Below are positions 17,301 through 26,300 of a stretch of DNA of 30,841 nucleotides, piece by piece; within the stretch, counting starts at the first letter, position 1, and each line of letters begins with the position of its first letter. The notes beneath the pieces were generated by a model. The model saw only the letters and a program-made list of their open reading frames with translations. It made no database searches and was not told where the DNA came from. The stretch covers positions 1-30,841 of the forward strand of contig JBGTCY010000157.1 of the NCBI GenBank assembly GCA_041748615.1, written 5' to 3'. The stretch is from JBGTCY01 sp041748615 (GTDB lineage: Bacteria; Bacteroidota; Bacteroidia; Chitinophagales; CAIOSU01). The position numbers were made by a program, and so were the translations under genes.

Positions 17301-20300
17301 GTGTTTGCTCCAACTTCTGAACAATCAAAGTCCGTCTGGCTCAACGCCAAGCTTGCGATGCCGCAATTGTCGCTTGAACCATTGTCAATATCTCCGGTGG
17401 TGATGCCCGCTGCGCCAGCGTTGGTCGCTGAACTCAACTGTATCGTTACATCCTGACATAAAGCTATCGGTGCAATGTTGTCTTCTACCGTTACTGTCGC
17501 GCTGCAGGTAGCAGCATTACCATAAATGTCAGTTACTGTAAGAACAACTGTATTGGGTCCGACATTTGAACAATCGAAATCGGTGATATCCAATGCATAA
17601 GAGGCAATACCGCAATTATCGGTAGTTCCATTATCAATGTCACCGGTCGTGATGCCGGCAGTGCCGTCACCATTGTTTGTTCCGGCATCCAACTGAATCG
17701 TGATATCCTGACACACTGTTACAGGAGCTTCGTTATCCGTCACTGTGATGATTTGTGTGCAAGAATTTGTATTGCCATAAATATCGGTAATCGTCCAGAT
17801 TACTGAAGTGCTGCCGACAATATAGGTATCGGAACCATTATTACTGTTATTGTAATCGTTCACCAAACCGGCCACAGCGCAGTTATCAGCGTTAGGTTGC
17901 GTTGGAACGGTTACAAATGCCTGACAAACACCCAGGTCGGCAGTTTGTGTCTGGTCAACACAAGTGATTGAAGGCGCTTCATTATCAGTCACCGTTACTG
18001 AGAAGCTACAGGTGCTGAAGTTTCCGCTGCCATCCAGAACTGTGAAGATGACTGAAGTTGTTCCTACAGGGTAGGTATCAGAAGCATCAGCGCTGCCATT
18101 ATAGCCGTTTGTCCATCCGGATACAGAGCAGTTGTCGCCTGTTACCGGAGCAGGTACTGTTACGAATGCATTACATTGACCGGCATCATTTGTCTGAGTG
18201 ATGTTAGCCGGGCAAGTAATTGTTGGATCTTCATTATCAAACACCGCCACAATCATCGCGCAAGTAGAAGAGTTTCCGCTGTTGTCCGTAGCTGTCCATA
18301 CCAAGAGTGTAATTCCTTCCGGATAAATATCGCTCGCATCCGCTGTTCCATTGTAATCATTGCTGATTGAAGCAACTCCGCAGTTGTCTCCGGTAGTGGG
18401 AGCGCCAACAGTTACCGCAGCTTCACAGACACCCGGGTCTGTAAGTGTTGAAATATCCGCAGGACAGGTGATAGTCGGATTTTCATCATCATAGACAGTT
18501 ACGGTAAAGCTACAGGTAGTTGCATTACCATAAATATCAGTTACTGTGTAAATGACGGTGGTTAATCCAACAGGATAAGTATCACTCACATTGTCGGTTC
18601 CATTATAATCATTGACCAAAGAAGCCACTCCGCAATTGTCGGCAGTTCCCGGAATAGAAACACTGATTGCAGCAGTACACTGACCTGCATCATTGTCTTT
18701 AGACTGATTAGCCGGGCAGATAATCGTTGGAGCCTGATTGTCAACTACTGTTACTGTGAATGAGCAAAGGCTCCAGTTATCATTGAAATCTACAGCGCCA
18801 TACTGAACATCAGTTGTCCCTACAGGATAAACTCCGCTGGCACTGGTATCAGGTATCCAGTTAAAATCATTCAATATCATGTCAATCGCACAATTGTCAG
18901 AGAATGTAGGCAAGGGTACATTTACACTGGCATTACATTGACCGGCATCCGCGTTCTGAGTGATATCAGCTGGACAAACAATCACCGGCTGTTCATTGTC
19001 TTCAATGGTTATATTTTGCTGACAGGTCGATTGATTACCATGAATATCTGTAGCTGTCCAAACAATTACATGAGTACCAACAGGATAAATATCGCTCGCG
19101 TCCGCAGTATTGTTATAATCATTTAATACGGTAGCAATTCCGCAATTATCACCTGAAGCAGGTAATGCAATCGTAACATCCGCATGACATTCACCTGCGT
19201 CAGAATCTTGCAAAATATCAGCCGGGCAAGTTAAAGCAGGCAGTTGTGTATCATTTACAATCACTAGAGTTGAACAGGTGTTTGTATTTCCATTGACGTC
19301 AGTAGCAGTAAATGTGACCACAGTAGTACCTACAATGTAGGTTCCTGATGCATCTGAACTAAAAGTGTAGTCATTGATGATTGAGGAAACTCCGCAGTTA
19401 TCCCCATTCATAGGACCTGGAACTGTTACATAAGCATCACACTGGTTGTTGATATTATCAACAGCAACCTGCGGTGTACAATTAATTGTAGGTAACTGAT
19501 TATCAATTACCGTTACCGTGAATTCACAATCGGACCAGTTATCACTCAAATCCCGTACGCCATAACTAACGATTGTTGTACCTACCGGATAGATTGCTGT
19601 TGCAGGCGCAAATGCAACCCAGGTATAGTCATTTAATAAGGAATCAATACCACAATTATCGGAATAAACCGGCAAAGGAACATTGACAAGAGCCTGACAT
19701 TCGCCAGGACTCGCATTCTGCTGAATATCCGCAGGACAAGTAATTAATGGCAATTCATTGTCAACAATAATAATTTCATGCTGACAAGTTGATTGATTTC
19801 CATAAATATCAGTTACTATCCAATTTACAATCGTTGCTCCTGTCGGATAAGTATCACTTGCATCTGACGTTCCGTTATAACTGTTGATGACTGATGCTAC
19901 CTGACAGTTATCAGAAGTAACAGGAACACTGAATGTTATTGCGGCAGTACATACTCCACTGTCTGTTTCTTGAAATACAGAACCTGGACATGTAATAGTT
20001 GGTAATTCAACATCATTCACTGTAATTGTCTGACTGCAAGTAGCTGTATTACCGGCATTGTCAACGGCAGTCCAAATCAAAGTAGTTACTCCTACCGGAT
20101 ATTCTCCTGAAGCATCCAGTACGCTATTATTATTTGTCAATGTAACAGCAAAACAATTATCAGTTGCAGAACCAACAGGTACTGTAACATAAGCTTTACA
20201 GACACCAGCATCATTATTCTGAACCACATTAGCAGGACAATTTGTAATGACAGGCTTTTCAATATCATTTACTGTTACTGTGAAACTGCATGTGTTAGAA

Positions 20301-23300
20301 TTGCCATTCACATCATTGACCGTATAGACAACCGTTGTGACACCTACAGGATAGCTATCACTTGCATTTGTAGTATTATTATAGTTATTGCTGAATGAGG
20401 CAACTCCGCAATTATCAGACGTTCCCGGTACTGAAACCAATACGTTGCCTGTACACAATCCTGAAGTATTACTTACTGTCGCATTAGCAGGACAACTGAT
20501 TGAAGGTAACTCAACATCTGTTATTTCAACCGTGAAGGTACAGCTTGAAGAATTTCCATAAATATCAGTTACTGTCCATACTACATTCGTGATTCCCAAA
20601 GGATAAGTTCCGCTGGCATCAGCCGTACCGTTAAAGTTATTGGTAGCACCGGCAACCGCGCAATTATCTGAAGTAACCGGAATAGAAATCACCACATTCG
20701 CATTACAAAGACCCGCATCGGTATTTTGTGTCTTGTTTGAAGAACACACAATGGCAGGAGCTTCATTATCAATGACAGTAATATCCTGCGTACAAGCGCT
20801 TGAATTGTTACTATTGTCCGTAACTGTCCATGTGATGGTGGTTGTTCCCACAGGATAAATACCATCTGCATTTGAACTGCTGGTGATATCATTCTCATAA
20901 GAAAGAACCCCGCAGTTATCACCAATAACAGGCGGTGTAACCGTTACGTTAGCAGCACATTCTCCTACATCCACATTGTGAGTTTGATTGGTGGCACATG
21001 TGATTGAAGGAACTTCATCATCTGTAATTGTGATCGTTTGACTGCATGTGGCTGTATTTCCATATAAATCTGTAACAGTCCATACAATAGTTGTACTTCC
21101 TAAGGAATATACGTCACTCGCATCAGAAGATGCATTGTAGTCATTGATTACTGACTGAACACCGCAATTATCTGAAGCGCTTGGAGCTACTACTGTAACC
21201 GCAGCTTCACATACCCCAGCATCTGTTGATTGATTTTGATTTGCTGCACAAGTGATTACCGGATTTTCATCATCGGTAACTGTTACCGTTTGCAAGCAAG
21301 TTGAAGTATTTCCTGCTACATCTGTTGCAGTCCAGGTTACTACTGTAGCTCCCACAGGATAAGTGTCGCTCGCATCAGCAGTTCCATTATAATCATTTGT
21401 TGCAGTTACAACTCCCGGACAATTATCAAGTAAAGAAATCGGAGTCTCAACACTCAATACTGCATTACATACTCCAAAATCAGCTGTAGAATTCCTATCA
21501 GCGCCACATGTAATGGAGGGTGATTCATTATCCACGATAGTGATCGTTTGAATGCAGGAAGAAACATTTCCGTTCACATCAAAAACTTCCCAGAATAATG
21601 CAGTTGAACCAATCGGGAAGAAATCCGAAGCATCCTGAGAAAAGTTATAGTCATTATAGTAATCCAATACAGCGCAATTATCGCTTACAGTTGGACTAAT
21701 TACGGTGACGGATGCCTGACAGGTACCCTGGTCATTATTATGCGTTTGGTCAGGCGCACAGGTAATCACCGGTAACTCATCATCTGTAACCGTAACCGTC
21801 TGAATACAATTTGAGGCATTGCCATAGATATCAAATGCTTCCCATGTAATCTGCAGGGTGCCTACTGGATAAAAATCAGAAGCATTATTCGAGAAATTAT
21901 AGTCATTATAGTAGTCCAATAATTGACAATTATCTGAAACTGCCGGAGTTGGAATTGTTAAATCAGCATTACAATTTCCCGGATCCGTTGATACTGAAAT
22001 ATCAGCCGGACATCCTAATACCGGAGCTTCATCATCTATGACAGTAATACTTTGCAAACATGAATTTGCATTGCCATGTAAATCATAAACTTCCCAGGTA
22101 AGTACCGTTGTTCCTATCGGATAAACATCCGAAGCATTATTTGAGAAATTATAATCATTATACAAATCCAATATTCCGCAATTGTCACCTACAACCGGTG
22201 AAACTACAGGCACAGTTGCAAAACATTGACCTGCATCCACCGAAGCACTGATATTACTTCCGCAACTGATTGTCGGATTTTCAGTGTCATTGATGATAAT
22301 AGTTTGAATACACTGGTTAGAATTACCATTGACATCAAAAATTTCCCATGTTACAGATGTTGTTCCTACAGGATATACATCGGATGCATCATTTGAAAAA
22401 TTATAATCATTGTAAAAATCCAACACCGCACAATTATCTGAAGTCACCGGAATACTAATTGACAAATTAGCATCACATGAACCGGCATCCGCGCTAACAT
22501 TGATGTTTGCAGGACAAGTGATACCTGGATTTTCATTATCATTAACTGTAACTGTTAATGAACAAGTGGCTGTATTACCGTAAATATCTGTCGCAGTAAA
22601 CACAACCGTGGTTACACCTAAATTATAAGTGCCGGTCGCATTTCCAGTGCCGTTAAATGAATTCACCAAACTCTGCATTCCGCAATTATCTGTTGCAGTT
22701 GCCGGAGCAATCAATGTTACGGCAGTACAAACTCCGGAATCTGTATTCCTGATAATTGAAGCGGGACAGCTTACGGCAGGCGGAATATTATCCACTACAG
22801 TAATTGTCTGGCTGCATTGCGTATTGAAATTTCCGTTTACATCCAAAGCCTTCCATACGATTGTCGTTGTACCAACATTAAATCTGTCTTTGATACTGTT
22901 AATCGTCAGGTTGTTGACGGTTGCAAATATTAATGCAATTCCACAGTTATCAGTATAAACCGGTGCTGTCAGATTCACTTCAGCATCGCATCTTCCCGCA
23001 TCTGCATTGACCGTGATAGGTCCGGGACAGAATGTATTTACAGGGTTTTCATAATCTAAGACTAAGATAAACTGGACTTTAGAAGTAGTATTCCCATTGA
23101 CATCCGTTACATGCCAATTCACTACCGTTACCCCTTCAGGATAGGTGCCGCTGGCATTGTTGGTTCCGGTTTTTGAATTCACTACTGTTAAAACACCACA
23201 ATTATCCGCTACATTAATGAGTTGTGGGACAATAATCGTTGCCTCACATTCTCCCGGATTTGTGAAAAAGAAGATATTTTGCGGATTCTCATAAGTCGGG

Positions 23301-26300
23301 AATTCATTATCAATCACTGTTACCGTGAAAACACAATGTTCAGTATTATTGTTGGCATCTGTCACTTCCCAGGTAACCGTGTGCGCACCAACCGTGTAAG
23401 TGTCTGACGCATCAGCAGTTCCGGTACGGTCATTGGTGACCGTATAACCTAATCCAAGACAGTTATCCTGTATATTAACAGCCGGTATCGCTACATAAGC
23501 CTGACAGACTCCCGGGTCATTATTCCTGGTGACATCTGTACAATTTAAAATAGGCGGCACATTATCTTCTACCATTACTACCGCAGAGCAAGTCGTACTA
23601 TTACCATTCACATCTGTCACTCTCAAAGTAACCGTATGCGGAGAGTTGGCAATGTCATTACAGTTATAGAAGATTTCAGCCGCGTTGGTAAAATTACCCA
23701 AGTCGCTGGCGCCTGTAATCCTGTAATTTGCAATACCGCAAGCATCAGAACTTCCATTGTCTATATCGGAAGGATATAAAGTGCCCGTTCCGGCAAAATC
23801 AAGTTCCAAGGTAAAGTCCTGACAGATTGCTACAGGCGGAATCAGATCACGTACCAATACATCCGCCACGCAGGTATTCTGATTTCCGTTTACATCCGTT
23901 ACCGTCAAAACCGCTTGTTGTGTGCCCACAGACGAACAATTATAACTGGACGGGAAAACATTGACAGAAGCGATTCCGCAGGCATCATTACTGCCGTTAT
24001 CAACTTGTGCGGCAGTAAACGAACCTACTCCATTTGCAGCCAAATCCACCGTGATATTTTGGCAAATCGCAACAGGCAGCACCAAATCTCTCACGGTCAC
24101 ATTTGCATTGCAGGTAGCGGTGTTATTATTCACATCTCTGACAGTTAATACAACCGGGTTGCTGTTTCCGACATTTGAACAGTTAAAGGTGTTCGGAGAA
24201 ACTACAAAAGGAGTAGTTGGATGCAAACCGCAGGCATCATTGCTGCCATTATTCACCTGGCTTCCTGTAATTGAAGCATTTCCTGCTGAATTTAAATCAA
24301 CCGTTATGTTCTGGCATACAGCAGCCGGGGCTGTGTTATCCTGTACTGTAACAGTTGTTGAACATGTTCCTGTATTTCCGCTTGGGTCTGTTGCCGTGAG
24401 AGTGACTGTATTTGCACCTACATTCGAACAATTATAAGCGGTTTTTGACAGGCTCAGCGTAAATGTGCAGACATCCGATGAACCATTGTTGATATTTGCG
24501 GTTGTCAGCGTAGCATTACCTGAAGTATTCAATACCAAAGTATGTGTTTTACAAACTGCAACAGGATTCGTTACATCCAGCACCAACACATTTGCATTAC
24601 AGGTAGAAGTGTTGTTAGAGGGATCGGTAACAGAAAGCGTAACAGTATGATTACCTCCGTTTGTGACTGCATCAATACATCCGAATGTGGTTTTTGAAAG
24701 ACTCAGTGTAACTCCGCAGGCATCATTGCTGCCGTTATCCACCTGTGCGGGTGTAATCGTGACCGAACCGGTAACCCCATCCAATTGCGCGGTGACATTT
24801 TTACAATTAGCAACCGGGAACGTAATATCCTGCACATTGACCGTTGCCGAACAAGTTGCAGCGTTGCCATAAATGTCAGTTACTGTCAGGATAACTGTAT
24901 TGTTTCCGATGTTAGAGCAAGTAAACGAATTTGGCGAAACACTCATCGAACCTATTGCGCAATTATCCGTGCTGCCAAAATTGATTTGTGCTGCACCGAT
25001 GGTAACTGCGCCTCCCGGGCTTAGTTGAGCAGTGATGTTTTGGCAAGTTGCATTTGGGGGTTGATTATCCACTACAGTTACCGTAAAACTACAGGTCGCT
25101 GTATTTCCGGCACCATCCGTTGCCTTCCAGACATTAGTTACTGTTCCTACCGGATTGAACGCTCCGCTCAATAAGCCTGAAACAAATTCAACATCAGCAG
25201 CTCCGCAATTATCTGTTGCAGTTGGAGTTGAATAGATTACATTCGCCCCGCATGAACCCGTTGCATTAAATACAGAAATATTTGACGGACAGGTGATAAC
25301 CGGAGGCGTTGTTTCTGTGATTCTCACAGTAAATGAACAAGTAGTTGAATTACCGGATGCATCCGTTCCTCTCCAAACCACCGTGGATGTGCCTACCGGA
25401 AATGTTGCTCCGCTTGCATTGCCGGATATTCTGGCTGTCGTTGCTCCGGGGCAATTATCTGATACGCTTACGGAATAATTTACAACAGCTCCGCAGATAC
25501 CGACATCAGAGTCCTGAACAATATTTGCGGGGCAGGTTGTTACCGGGAATTGATTATCTGTAACCTGAACCGTGAAACTGCATTGCGCTGTATTACCGGT
25601 AGGGTCAGTTGCTCTCCAGGTTACTAAAGTAGACCCAATCGGAAATAATGAACCGCTGTTTAATCCCGTCTGTAAAGTGTTTGTGGCAGAGCAGTTGTCT
25701 GAGGAGGTGATGGTGTAAGATACTGTCGCTCCACATTGATTCGGGTTATTATTTACTGAAATATTCGCGGGACAGGTAATTGATGGATTTTGCGTGTCGT
25801 TAATTGATACAGCAAAACAACCAGTTGTATTACAAATCCCTGAAATTCTTACAAAATAAGTTGTAGAAACTGTAGGGTTCACAAACAAGGACTGTCCCGT
25901 TCCTAAAACTGAACCGGAGCCGCAACCACCGGCATACCACTGATAAGTAGCGCCTGAACCGAGTGTGCCGCCCTGCGCGGTCAACGTCATTCCTCCCGGA
26001 GTACAAATAGGCTGCGCTCCTGTGATGCCGGTTGGCGCTGAAGAAAGAGAATTGACTGTTACTGTCGCTGTTACGCACGGGCTGGCAGCACAACTTGCGC
26101 CTGTGCCCGGATTATATCTTGCAAAATAATTATAAACTCCGGCCGTAGCAGGTGCAGTAATTACTGTGGAAACAGTTGATGAATTAGCTCCGGGATTCAC
26201 CGTAGCTATTAATGTGCCGCCACAACTGCCGCTATAGAACTGAACAGTACCATTCATGTTGACGCTTGCCGGGAAATTGGCTGTGAGCGTGACAGTTGCC

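Larger units (their letters stand above)
16745..25798 (-). repeat. Array of 36 tandem HYR-like units in two classes
   Basis: I count 36 units by the recurring opening DNxxPxxxC and closing GNxxTCxxxVTV. Class A units (DNCxV, NDYN, ASDTYPVG, VxWTxTD) are units 1-3 (25070-25798) and 10-32 (17738-23566). Class B units (CQxITxxL, IDNGSSDxCGIAS, DCSxVGANTVxLTVTD) are units 4-9 (23567-25069) and 33-36 (16745-17737). Most units have four Cys and many Asp/Asn. The count is by eye and may be off by one at irregular units. Confidence 0.88.

Noticed and set aside
16759..25563. Many plus-strand frames with repeated composition inside the giant gene
   Set aside because: They recur with the HYR unit period and are mirror readings of the repeats, not genes.
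16745..25798. CRISPR array
   Set aside because: The repeat period is about 250 bp, and the repeats are coding and divergent with no spacers.
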